NCBI GenBank assembly: GCA_900169235.1
Contig: FWCC01000004.1
Coordinates: 124,001-188,000, forward strand
DNA from: Zarea fungicola
Taxonomy: Eukaryota > Ascomycota > Sordariomycetes > Hypocreales > Cordycipitaceae
Length of the DNA stretch: 64,000 nucleotides
Direction: 5' to 3'
Both the position numbers and the translations under genes were made by a program. Position 1 is the stretch's first letter. Every line of letters begins with the position of its first letter. The notes beneath the pieces were generated by a model. That model saw nothing but the letters and a program-made list of their open reading frames with translations. It did not search any database and had not been told where the DNA came from. Shown here piece after piece: positions 1 through 10,281 of the stretch.

Positions 1-108
1 CTCATCGTATCCGTTTTTGTTCCTCCCGGGGCGGGTCGTTTCGCAACGGCCCTTGGCGAGTAGATAATGTCATGTGCTTTCAGGGGGGGGTATGTCCCTC
101 GAGAAAAG

Positions 109-115
109 TATAAAA
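109..115 (+). promoter_or_regulatory. TATA box of the KxDL gene
   Basis: A clean TATAAAA lies about 190 bases before the ATG at 303, followed by a CT-rich leader that is typical of fungal transcription start regions. The motif is seen directly; its use is inferred. Confidence 0.5.
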
Positions 116-302
116 GGAGCTGTTGTGTTCTCGTAGAGTCTGTTGTTTTCTTCTTCCTTTCATATTTTTTTTTTCAATTATTCAAGAATCAGAATCTCCT
201 CAGGCTCAACTCTTTCATTCAAACTTGACCCCAAGTCTCCTAACACCCAACACTGACACTCATCACCATACACAACTACCACTCACATACATTACCACCA
301 TC

Positions 303-1033
303 ATGTCTGGTCACTACCAAACCGTAGGCTATTCCATGCCCATCACCGTCCCCGGCAAGGGCAACCAGTACCCGGCCTACAGCCAGTACTCCATGTCCCC
401 GCCCGAGTGCGACGATGCCCTCTCCTCCGTCTCTGGTGTCCCTTCATACTCGCACCACGGCTTCTCCTCCGCCTCGGCCACCAGCGCTGGCGCCGGTGGC
501 AGCTACTACCCCGTCTCGGCCGCCGAGTATGACACCACAGGCGGCTCGGCCAGCGGCGTCGATTTCCAGGATTACATGCAGGATCGCTTCTCGCACTCCT
601 TTAACCCTATTCCTCTTGATCGCAGCATGGCGGTGCAAGCGCAGACGTATGTTTTCCAAACCCATCCGCATTTATGAAGCGTTCCCAAACGCCCCAAAAT
701 TTCGTGGCTAACGAAAGAGATTTACTTAGTTCTGGCAAACTCAACGCTAAACATAGGGAGCTCATGGATCTGCAGAGACAGGCGCAGGCCCGTCTCGCAC
801 GAACCCGCGAGCGTTTCCAGGAGGGTATGCGTGATGCGCGCGAAGTCCGCGGCGATCTCGAGTGGACGCAAAAGAAAGTCTCGTAAGTTTTTTTTTTGGT
901 TTTTGGTAAAGTGTCTACTTTGGCTCTTATGCTAATTTTCCAACTCAAAAGATCGCTCAATGCAAAGGCTTCCCGCAAGCACCCCAAGGAGTATGCCAAG
1001 GCCCGCGCAAGATTCCCATCACCTGAATGCTAA
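303..1033 (+). CDS. KxDL-domain protein (BLOC-1-related KXD1 family)
   Basis: Three exons, 303-646, 730-882 and 952-1033, give 192 aa. Introns 647-729 and 883-951 have donors GTATGT and GTAAGT and keep frame. The ATG at 303 is chosen because upstream in-frame codons lie in the leader. The N-terminal ~115 residues are Ser/Tyr/Gly-rich and probably disordered. From about residue 116 there is a charged helical region with RFQEGMRDAREVRGDLEW, then LNAKASRKHPKEYAKAR, ending close to the stop. This matches the KxDL family pattern: an Arg/Lys-rich helix, the [KR]xDL motif (here RGDL), then a lysine-rich HPxxY/F end. KxDL proteins are small coiled-coil subunits of BLOC-1-type endosomal complexes. The role here is inferred from the family; the domain call rests on pattern recall. 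Confidence 0.75.
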
Positions 1034-2206
1034 GCGCATTTTCTCTTCGCTGTTTTTTTTTTCAATGATTTTGCGTTTCAACATTTCGGCGTCATTTTTG
1101 GTTGTTATTTTTTTTTACATTTACTTTGCAAGCGGAGCGGCATCAAAATCTTTTTTACGACATGTTATGACACGTTACGACACGTTACGACAGGACGGCA
1201 AAAATCGTTATAATTGGACTCTTACTCCAAATTTGAAAATCTGGAAATTTGGCACAACATTGTATGACAGCCAAAAAAACAAAATCTGGCAACGTATGGC
1301 ATATCCAAAAGCTCGAAAATTGCATCATGGCGAGGTACAAAGTTTCAAAAAATGAAACGACGTTCAAATTGAAGCGCTGAGGCGGCAATCATGCAAGTCC
1401 CTCTAGGCGCGCCATCTCTTGCTGCTTTATCGGCTCCAGCCGAACCGTCCAGGGTGTATGCCGCCAGTATCCCACTTGCGGGCCGCTGGGAAACGGCTGT
1501 GTGGGGTGTGTGCCTCATCGCCGTGCATCGTTCGCCTTGTGCCGATGCGATTGGGGCCAGATCGGCCGTCTGGAAGCAAATCAAGTACCTGCACCCCAGA
1601 TTTCACAATACCCAATCAATCCGGTGAAATCCAGTCCGACAGGACTTAGTCCTGGATGCTGGTTCGCAGAAACCTGCCCATCGAGAGGCATGGCAATTGG
1701 TGGTGGACAGGGTTCGCTGGAGGTGCAGTCAAGGGGGGGCGCACATGGGGACGGTCAACCAAAGGTGTGGAGGGTGGCTTCTGTGTTTTTTTCATTGTAG
1801 TGCGCTTTTCCTATTCGGGTGTATAGCAAGTGCGCGATTCGATGATGAGTCTTTGTATCTGTACCTCTCCTAGTATATAACAAGCTTTGATACCTTGGAC
1901 ATTGGCCGAATGAAGGCTGCCCACCCTCTGTAGGATGCTTCAGGCAGTGGACCATGTCCCAGAGACACGCCCCCCGTAGGCCGAGCTCCCAGAAGGTCTG
2001 CGAGGGTCAGTCGGGCCATCCAGTACCTCTGTCAGGCATCATGGCAGATCCTCCAATCATGTGATTTCTCTGGCCGTTGAATCCCATCACCGACGGCAGC
2101 AGAACAAGTTAATCACGTGATAACAATAGATTGCCATGACGTCGAATCCCGACAAGAAGTAGAACGTTGTATTGAAGTAAAAAAAAAATGTTGGCTTGTC
2201 GGGGCA
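1034..2206. other. Intergenic, convergent 3' regions
   Basis: This stretch lies between the ends of the KxDL gene (+) and the 2207-2812 gene (-). It holds the 3' UTRs and a short decanucleotide tandem repeat at 1155-1194. Open frames here are short, overlap on both strands and lack splice or family support. No gene is seen. Confidence 0.6.
1155..1194 (+). repeat. Four tandem copies of a 10-mer
   Basis: Four adjacent copies of a ten-base unit close to TTACGACACG: TTACGACATG, TTATGACACG, TTACGACACG, TTACGACAGG. The array lies about 120 bases after the KxDL stop codon, so it is probably in the 3' UTR or terminator. Function unknown. Confidence 0.8.
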
Positions 2207-2812
2207 TCAAGCCGCTGAAGCTTGCTGGCGAAGCTCGTCCGTATCGACGTGGACTGAGACCCAAGTCGAGATGGGTTGCAGGCCGGCTGCCGCCTCTAGT
2301 TTTGCCCATGGGTTTTCGTTTGAAAAATGGTCGTAATAATCCTTGTACCATAGCTCATTTATCCCATGATGCCCTTTTTGGCCAGCGTAGCCGCCTTGCG
2401 CCTGTCGTGGACCTCCGCCGCTACGCTGGCGCTGTTGGCCCCCGAATCCACCCTGAGGTTGAGCCGGCCGCTGCGGTAACCCAGCTACTCCTGCACCAAC
2501 GCTGTGAACCGTGCCACCAGTAGACTCGATGGGTGCGCCTTCTGGTGACCCATCGCCTTTGATATCGTCCTTCTTGTTCGCGTCGTCGTCGTCGTCGCTT
2601 AGTGCAATCTCATCTGCATTCGTAGCCGGCGCCCGGCGCTCTGCTACTGGTGCGGAGTTTGCGCCTGTGCCGTAAAGCTTGGATTCGTCGATGGAGAAAA
2701 CGGCATCCGTGTTTGGGTTGTATTTTCGCTTTTTGCTCGGCGGATTCTGTGTGCCAAAGGACGAAAATCCCATTGCCGCCGCCATGTCCGCTGCCGTATC
2801 GTCGTCTTCCAT
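2207..2812 (-). CDS. Small acidic/Gly-Gln-rich nuclear-looking protein, unidentified
   Basis: An intronless frame of 201 aa starting at MEDDDTAADMAAAMGFSSFG. A basic PPSKKRKYNP segment near residue 26 resembles a nuclear localisation signal. It is followed by an acidic run (ALSDDDDD, about residue 70) and a Gly/Gln/Arg-rich middle (QGGFGGQQRQRSGGGPRQ). The C-terminal part has a strikingly ordered block, INELWYKDYYDHFSNENPW, near residue 155, which reads like a conserved short motif. The mix of NLS, acidic patch and RGG-like segment suggests an RNA- or nucleolus-associated protein, but I do not recognise the family. The aromatic block is the part to use in a search. Confidence 0.7.
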   Translation of the reverse strand: MEDDDTAADMAAAMGFSSFGTQNPPSKKRKYNPNTDAVFSIDESKLYGTGANSAPVAERRAPATNADEIALSDDDDDANKKDDIKGDGSPEGAPIESTGGTVHSVGAGVAGLPQRPAQPQGGFGGQQRQRSGGGPRQAQGGYAGQKGHHGINELWYKDYYDHFSNENPWAKLEAAAGLQPISTWVSVHVDTDELRQQASAA

Positions 2813-5443
2813 CGTTGATCGTGGTTTGGTTATTAAACAGTTATATGTGCAGTATCATAAGCACTGTGATGCGCTGTCAATGTAACGAATGTCCTGCCTG
2901 TTGGGGCGGTGAGAGGCAACGGAGGTGGTGTAGAAGGCAAGATAAGGCGATCTTTTGAGTCGATCCGGCGCAGATTCAAGTTGACAGCAAGTGGGGCTCC
3001 AATGCCATGGTGTCAGGTGCCTCCCGGAAGTGACATGACGTGCGATTGGGAGCAGATGAATGAATGCAGACATGCAAATTATTCCTCTGTATACTAAATG
3101 GACATATTCACATACGCCCTAGCATGCCAAACGGCGTGGATTACTGGATATTAGACGCGTTGGGCACTGTATAGGGTACGTTCGTGCATGCTCAACCGCT
3201 GCTGTTTGGAAGGCTCCATTTAGTGTTCACAGTTGAATAAGTATAACTTGGACGACCTGCGAGCTTAAGTGATTTCATGCTGATACGTTCTATTTTGTAA
3301 AAATAATGATAACAAGCATGGTCCGACTCCTTGTTGTGTCTCTCAAATAAAGAGACAGAGAGGAGAAGAACGGGCTATCGAGACGTCAAATTCGTTCAAT
3401 AGGAAGGGCAAACGCACAGTTCGCGCTGGGATTGGATTTTTTTTTTTTTTAAAAAAAACCCCCTTATTGGTTATTTCATACTCAATAATACAACGACAGG
3501 ACCAAGATGACAATATGTGTGCACAACGGGCAAGCATTCGGCGAAGTACCCATAAGTGATACGTGGAGACTTAGAAAGGCTGGGTTCGAACAGTTGGGTT
3601 TGGGGAGTTGCGCCCGCTTCCCTCGTGCTTCTTTCAAGAGTGATATGAGTTGATGGGTAGTAACTAGGTATATATTTGAATTTATACTTTCATTTACTCA
3701 TATAACTAGTGTTCATGGAACAGAGATGTCAAATGTCCTTCTGTCAGGTCGTTTTCGCGAAGGGAAAGGGGGCAGCCATGCAAATAGAATTATTCTAATC
3801 CATGCACGTTAATTAGATTATGGAGCGAAGGCTGCTCAGGGTGAATAATGAATCCAGACTTTATCGCTTTTAATTTGATATTTTGTCTGTATTTATGCTA
3901 GCTGCCAGTGAGCGTTCAATGAACTGGACGCCGGCCTGTATTCTCGCCTGGGCAAGGCTTGGTGCGTAAAGCGGCCATCTCGTGCTAATGAAAGAAATGA
4001 AATCTATACAAGCGATTTTGAGAGTTTAAATCCATGCAACTGATATGAGGCTTATCAAAGTAATGACTGCATCATATTTTTGGTGATTGCGTCTGAATCA
4101 GATAATCGCACAGTGATGAACCAGACGTTCGGTCGAAGCAAAAGTCGTTCGATGTCCAGACCCGGAAAACTTGCGTATGCCATCCTGGTTTTAACGAGTG
4201 CATTCAAAATGCACTGTTCAACGGACCGTTTCGGCCGAATCTTTAGTTTCGTGCGAATATGCACCTCAGTGGCGACCAGTCCATTCCCTCCGTGCGATTA
4301 GCCCAGACCGTGGATACGCGTAGATCGGAGCGAAGTCGTCCGTCGATCCCATGGCTAAATGCGCCCATCACAACTTTACGAGCTCAGCTCCCTTGACTGC
4401 CGCTGCGCATAGGTACACGGACTTCTCCGTCGGACGACTTTTCCACCTGCCGCCAGCCGCCAGCCCTTCCGAGCCAAGAATGCAGCTTAAAGGGGCACAT
4501 CATAGTCTGGGAGGGAAGACAAGTGTGTAAGAGGCGGTGTCTAGTCCTGTTCATGCTCTCGCCTGATGTATTCGGCGTATTGCAGAGTCTTTTCTTTTGC
4601 TGGCTTTTGCTCCATGTTCTTGGCTGTAAGCTCCCGGTAGAGAAATGTAGATCGCCAAGTTACCTTTCCCTAGTTTAATATGCTCTTACATCATGGGTGT
4701 AATAGTTTGGCGAAATCTTGTTGTACGCAGTCCATAATAGTTTGAAAGCTGGAAGCAGCTAACTATCGGACGTGACAGAAAAGGCGCACTTGCCACATCT
4801 GTCGTTTGTTTTGTGTCTCATGGCATGGCCCTGCAATAACATATTCGGAATTCACCCGTAACATACACAACAGTTCCAAAGATAGCACTGCCCTGATGCC
4901 TGATGCCCAATTCCGGTCGTGTTTCTGCCAGTAACCCCTGTCGGGGCTGGGGCTTATTGGGCGGGCCATGTATTAACCGTTGGAATGCTCAGCGCGTAGT
5001 CACCGCCCCTGCCGAAAGAGGTGCTAAACAAGGCAAGTAAGATGTGATGGAAAGGGAAATTACGCGTAGGGCTACCAGATACCGCTCAGTTTGTTGGTTG
5101 TTTTTCAGCCTGTGGAGTCGCACATGAAATCCGGCTCAAAGCCTCACATTTAGTAACAATTGCCGCCAGCATTACGTACGCTCCGACAAGGCGGATTAGT
5201 TTCATGATGACTGTTTTCTTTTTTATCTCTCGTTTCTCTCTTTTATTTTCCTCTTCTAGGTTTTTCTTTTTGGACATAAATTGATTTATTTTACGGTTAA
5301 TTTGAGACTCGCTTGATAGGTCGACAACAGATAAGAAGGACCTGAGCCATTGTACTCAACTTACACAATCGTTACCATTTTCTCCTTTTTTTTCTTTTTT
5401 TCTTCTTCCATAATTTCTTTCCTTCCTCCTCCTCTTCTTCACA
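2813..5443. other. Intergenic, 2.6 kb without a supported gene
   Basis: This divergent stretch runs between the 2207-2812 gene (-) and the RTA1-like gene (+). It has a T14/A8/C5 tract at 3437-3463 and pyrimidine-rich DNA from about 5380 to 5440 that is probably the RTA1 leader. Frames up to about 75 codons occur (for example 4055-4264 minus, overlapped by 4080-4301 plus), but none has introns, a leader or a recognisable domain. Confidence 0.5.
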
Positions 5444-6419
5444 ATGCCGGTCAACAAACCATATAATGGTACAACCTACTACCTATGGAGCTATGTTCCC
5501 TCATTACCGGCGGCAGCGGTAGCCGTTGCGCTCTTTGGTATTCTCACGTCGGCGGTTATCTGGCGAAGCATCTCGACGCGGACGAGATTTGCTATTCCCT
5601 TTGCCCTAGGTGGCGTCCGTAAGTCTTGATACTTCATTCTTACTCTCTCATCGTGGCTAAACGTTTTGTCTCTCTCACGCAGTTCAAGTCATTGGTTACA
5701 TTGCTCGTGCCGCTGCTCCTGACAGGACCGACAGCCTCCCCATCTACGTCATCCAAGGTGTCTTTATCCTCGTGGCGCCCGCCCTTTTCGCCGCCTCCAT
5801 CTATATGGTCCTCAGCCGTCTCGCCCGCAGCGTGCACGGCGAGCGTCATCTTGTCATTAAGCCCCGGTGGCTCACAAGCCTCTTTGTCTGCGGCGATGTC
5901 TTCTCATTCCTGGTGCAGGCAGCGGGCGGCAGTCTCCTGGCCAGCGACTCGTTTAGCAAGCAGTCGGCGCAAAACATCATCCTGGCGGGCCTCTTTATTC
6001 AAATCCTCCTCTTTGGCCTGTTTGCCGTGACGACTGTCATTTTCCACGTCCGCATGCGCAAGTGGCCGTCGGCGGCGAGCAGCGGAGCAGGGACCAACGC
6101 GGGCGTCCCTTGGCAGCGCATCGTCTTCATGATGTATACTGTGAGCGGGCTCATCATGGTGCGATCCATCTCGCGTGTGATTGACTACATCATGGGCCAC
6201 GCAGGATACTTGCTTACACATGAATGGACGCTCTACGTGTTTGACTCGTTGTTCATGCTGCTTACCATGCTGGTCTTTGTGCTGTGGTACCCCGGACGAC
6301 TCACGGCGCCGGCACACGAATGGAACAATGTGGAAGGGGGTGATGCTTCGACGTCACGACTGGGTACTGGGGATGGATCGCATTCGATGCCAATGTCGGG
6401 GCATGGAATGCAAAAGTAG
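5444..6419 (+). CDS. RTA1-like seven-transmembrane protein
   Basis: Exons 5444-5618 and 5683-6419 give 303 aa; the 64-bp intron (GTAAGT, branch GGCTAAAC, CAG end) keeps frame. The protein opens with a short outside segment, YNGTTYYLWSYVPSLPAA, then a membrane helix. It continues with FALGGV/LQVIGYIAR, QGVFILVAPALFAASIYMVL, and ARSVHGE before further helices. The GYxxR, LLAPxLFAASIYM and RxxFR-like patterns (VRSISRVIDYIMG, with EWTLYVFDSLFML after it) fit the fungal RTA1/RTM1 lipid-translocating exporter family. S. cerevisiae members confer 7-aminocholesterol resistance or export sphingoid bases. The ~45-residue hydrophilic tail is probably cytosolic. Substrate unknown. Confidence 0.88.
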
Positions 6420-7467
6420 GGTGATGACGCGCGGGGGTGGGGGGCCGTTTGTTTTGTTTTGTTTTGTTTTGCTTTTTCATTTCATGTTAAAAATTGGGCA
6501 TATCATATATTTAACAGCATGGATATTAATTTGGAGTTTTCTTTTTCTTTTGCTGCATTCCGTTGCACACCTCTTTTTCCTTCGCAGATGTTATTGTTAG
6601 TTGGGCGAAAGGGCAATGCCGTTCGATATGGGGCTTTTAAGCTGGCTCCCCTCGCTGCCACAGCCTCGTCTTATATTACAATTAGAAATCCGTACTCCGC
6701 CTATACATGACTACAAAATGCATAAGTATAAAGATGCAGTCCACTCAGCCCTGCTCACAATGACGTTCCCATTTCCCATCTCGTTACACGCTCGCTTCTT
6801 TTTTATATCGGCGCCCCCCCCGCGGCTTCTTTTGCAAGCAGATCTCGGACACTTGAAAGTCTCCGCGGTGCGCCTTTAAACAGCGGAGTTGGCGGAGACG
6901 AAAAAGAAAAGAAGAAGAAAAAAATAGTCAACGCTAGCAATTTAGGTGCCTGTACAAACTAAACTCTTTTGTTTCTTTGCTGTTTCCAAACCTGCAGCCA
7001 GCCGAATTTGTCGCTCCAACAGTCTAACCTTTTGATCTTATTTCTCACGTGGTTGAACCTTGTTTTACGCCTCTTTTCGTTTTTCTTCTGATTCCCCCCA
7101 GCTATTGCAGTTCTAATCTCGTGTTCGGCAAGGCTTCCGCCCATCTCTATCGCAGTCACTTTCCTTTGCCGGAAACGTCATCATCGCTTATTGTATCCCG
7201 TTTTTTTTTCTCTTTTTCTTTTCTTTAATTACACTCCAGATCCACCTGTAACTCATCCTGATTTCATCAGTGGCAGGCCACTTGGGGGTTCAAAAGAAGC
7301 GAAGAAAAACTTAGTCGTCAACCTCGTCATGGCAGTGTAGGGAGCGCATGTGTTTGTGTTTGTGTGTCTGCCCCTTCACTAGGAAATCACAACCATCAAC
7401 AAAAGAGAGTACGCGCGCGCCGTTGGAATTACCAAAAAAATTACAAGGGGAGCCAATCAGGTACCAA
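6420..7467. other. Intergenic: RTA1 3' end and leader of the Zn2Cys6 gene
   Basis: Just after the RTA1 stop is a short TTTTG pentamer run (about 6447-6471). The stretch 7150-7465 is pyrimidine-rich and probably holds the promoter and long 5' UTR of the downstream regulator. The frame of that gene stays open back to 7348 without a stop. No separate gene is seen. Confidence 0.5.
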
Positions 7468-9435
7468 ATGGAGGACATTGATGAAACCATGTCTCATGCA
7501 GTCTCGGAGGATGCTGCCGCCGCCACGGACCTCAGGACAACGCCGACGGCAAATGCCGCCATCACCACCACCTCAAACGCCGCTACCCCAGCATCGCCTG
7601 CAACCACCGCATATGATGCTGCGGCCGCTGCAGCAGCTGCCGCCGCGGCGAACAAGACGCGTCGATCACATAGGAAATCGCGAAATGGATGCGCAGAATG
7701 CAAGAGGCGGCATATTCGATGCGACGAGCGCCGTCCTGTGTGCTCCAATTGCATGAGCGCCGACAGGGCCTGCGTCTTTCCACGCGCTCCGGGGTCGTCG
7801 TCGTCGGTCACGGCGGCGGCGGCTGCTGCGGCCTCTCCAGTAAGCGAAGGCCTCGCCAAGAATCATGGACCCAACTATCAGAGCCATCGCGCGACGACGT
7901 CGCCTCACCCTCAGCAGCATCGCCTTCCAAGTCCTAGCGCCAGTAGCAGCTCCATCAATGGCAATGGCCACACCAACGGCGGTGGCGGCAGCACGCCGTC
8001 GCCCTCCTCCCACATCTCCTCCGTCTTTAACCCACGCCAGGACTTCCCTTTTGGTGAGGTGACTGGACCGCTGCCGCGACCAAGCTCCTCGGCCAACTTT
8101 CGACGGAGCAACTACACATACTATCCCAATGCCAACAGCAGCATAGACACGGCGCCGCCCACGCCGCAGGCCACACATGCCACCGGCGCCGCCTCATCCC
8201 CTGGGCACAGCCTAGATAGCGATGGACCGGCCTCGGCGTCCATCTTTACGCCTTTCCATCTGCAGGTCATGCATCATATCCAGACTGTCATGATCCAGGA
8301 CCAAGCTATCAACACAAATAACCACTTTCAGCAGATTATCGATATTGCGATGCGCCATGCTGTCGATGCGCCATATCTCATTAATGAGATTCTTGCTCTG
8401 GGAGTCGTACATATGGCTATTCAAAAAGAGAATCAAATATATCAACAGCAGTCCCAACTTCAGTCACAGCAGCAGCAGCAATATGATGTCAGTGCGTCCG
8501 CCGCTACTACATCACACGCCTCGACTATCCTCCCACCACTCCTCCCTCCTCACGGCTCACCATCTTCCACCTCCTCCCCAGCCTCGTCCTCCATTCTCCC
8601 CTCCATGTCCCCAGCCGCCTCATCCTGTCCCATGAGCGCCATGGCAGCAACAGCAGGCCCTCCCTCTGCGACCGCGACCGCGGCCGCCGCCGCTGTCTCC
8701 AACAACTCCATCATCGCCAACCTCCGCCACCAAGCCACTGAGCTCCAAACCCGCGCCGTCACAAACTTCACCCGCCTCACCGCCCACCTCCCGCCCGACG
8801 ACACCGCCACCTGCATCCCCCGCTTCCTCTTCTCCTCCACCCTCTCCATGCACGCCCTCGCCGACTCCCTCGCCGAGCTGCGCGCCGCCAACGCCGATTT
8901 CCACGGCTTCATCGACCGCTTCGTTGACTGCTTCAACCTCTACCGCGGCATCCTTGCCGTCATCCAGCCCACCTTTCAGTTCCTCTCCGATTCAGAGCTC
9001 CGCCCGCTGCTGTCTGTCACCCGCGAGGCCAACTTGGGGATTGTCGAGCACGGCAACGAGTGCCAGCCGCTGCTCGACCTCCTCCGCCGCTCCGATCTGG
9101 CGGCCAGCAGCCTCGACGCCTGCCGCCTCGCCGTCGAAAAACTGCAGTGGGCATTTAACCTCCACAACAACTTGCCGCCGGATGCAGGGCAGCATGCCGT
9201 GTCGGCCTTTTCCGTCATTGTGTCGGCCGAGTATGTGGACGTGCTGCGTAAGCATCGGCCCGAGGCGCTGATTATCCTGTCATACTTTGCGGTGCTTCTG
9301 CATCGGTCGAGGAATTTCTGGATCTTTCAGAATTCAGGCGCCATCATGATTCGGGCGATTGCGACGCACATTGGCTCGTATTGGCGCGACGCCATGGCCT
9401 GGCCGCTACAGGTCGTGGAGACGGAGGGTTGCTGA
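7468..9435 (+). CDS. Zn(II)2Cys6 transcription factor, Fungal_trans_2/Upc2-like
   Basis: A single exon, 655 aa from the ATG at 7468. The frame is open upstream to 7348, but those 40 codons are compositionally leader-like. The zinc cluster has Cys at residues 75, 78, 85, 92, 95 and 102 (C-x2-C-x6-C-x6-C-x2-C-x6-C), preceded by the basic KTRRSHRKSRNG. A long Ser/Pro/Ala/His-rich linker follows. A helical effector-like domain starts near residue 255 (FTPFHLQVMHHIQTVMIQDQ) and runs to the C-terminus, interrupted by a poly-Gln and Ser/Pro insert at about 325-425. The cluster plus this helical layout fits regulators with the Fungal_trans_2-type domain such as Upc2-like sterol regulators. Targets cannot be told from sequence. 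The neighbouring RTA1-like gene is co-oriented, but regulation of it is only a possibility. Confidence 0.85.
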   Translation: MEDIDETMSHAVSEDAAAATDLRTTPTANAAITTTSNAATPASPATTAYDAAAAAAAAAAANKTRRSHRKSRNGCAECKRRHIRCDERRPVCSNCMSADRACVFPRAPGSSSSVTAAAAAAASPVSEGLAKNHGPNYQSHRATTSPHPQQHRLPSPSASSSSINGNGHTNGGGGSTPSPSSHISSVFNPRQDFPFGEVTGPLPRPSSSANFRRSNYTYYPNANSSIDTAPPTPQATHATGAASSPGHSLDSDGPASASIFTPFHLQVMHHIQTVMIQDQAINTNNHFQQIIDIAMRHAVDAPYLINEILALGVVHMAIQKENQIYQQQSQLQSQQQQQYDVSASAATTSHASTILPPLLPPHGSPSSTSSPASSSILPSMSPAASSCPMSAMAATAGPPSATATAAAAAVSNNSIIANLRHQATELQTRAVTNFTRLTAHLPPDDTATCIPRFLFSSTLSMHALADSLAELRAANADFHGFIDRFVDCFNLYRGILAVIQPTFQFLSDSELRPLLSVTREANLGIVEHGNECQPLLDLLRRSDLAASSLDACRLAVEKLQWAFNLHNNLPPDAGQHAVSAFSVIVSAEYVDVLRKHRPEALIILSYFAVLLHRSRNFWIFQNSGAIMIRAIATHIGSYWRDAMAWPLQVVETEGC

Positions 9436-10281
9436 ATACAGTACTACAGCCGCCTTTGTTTTGACAAGACAAAAAACAAACAAATAAAGAAAACAAAAAA
9501 TCTTTGCAAGATGCACACATGCATATCTTATATATTTGCAGCAATTGTCACGAGTGGTACCACTACATTCCATGACACATTTACCCACACATCATTTGTA
9601 TTATTAAGCCAATTATGAATCCTACAAATGTATCCTCATTGTCACTCCCTCTCATATGCCTCACTTATCAACAGAGGCTTTAAATGTGCAATGCTCGATT
9701 TCATTATATACCGATTTTTTTTAAACAAAACATGTACAATTTAGTGTCTTTTAGTTTTATATGTGGAAATGTGTCATGTCATGCCGTCTAAGAAGTATTT
9801 TCAAGTCTCCCTTGCCAAGTCTTATTCTTGCTATGCAGTCTTTCTCCCTTTCACCCCCCCCCTCTCTCTCGCTTATTACCTGTGGCTTTTCTACACCCTT
9901 TTCTTGGTCTACAGTAGAAGACAGCAACCCTCACTGACAAGCAAGCAAAGAAGAAAGAAAGAAAGAAAGCAAGCAAAAGACTGCCAAAAAAAGATCAAAT
10001 CTTGTTGCCGTTGTCGGTATCATCACAACTATAAATAAAATTAGAGAAACAATGGGAGAAAAAAAGAGAACAAAAACGTTTCAACTGCGTTGGCACCATT
10101 GTGGCAGCAGAGAATAAAAAACAGTTCATGATGCCCGGGCCCAGGGAGAGAGCCATCTCCTTTTTTCTTTTACGCCTCAAAGTCCATAAAACTCCCATCC
10201 ATCCCCGCTCGTGTCATCGTCAACCTTGCCTACAGCTACCGCTGCCTTGGGTGCATATTCCGACCTAAACTCTTCACCCAG
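9436..10281. other. Convergent 3' region between the Zn2Cys6 gene and CRM1
   Basis: AT-rich 3' UTR sequence for both genes, including a GAAA-type simple repeat at about 9951-9972. No supported gene. Confidence 0.5.

Noticed and set aside
3581..3600. GGTTCGAA resembling a tRNA T-loop
   Set aside because: The B-box consensus is not completed by the needed CC, and no A-box or cloverleaf stems could be folded around it.
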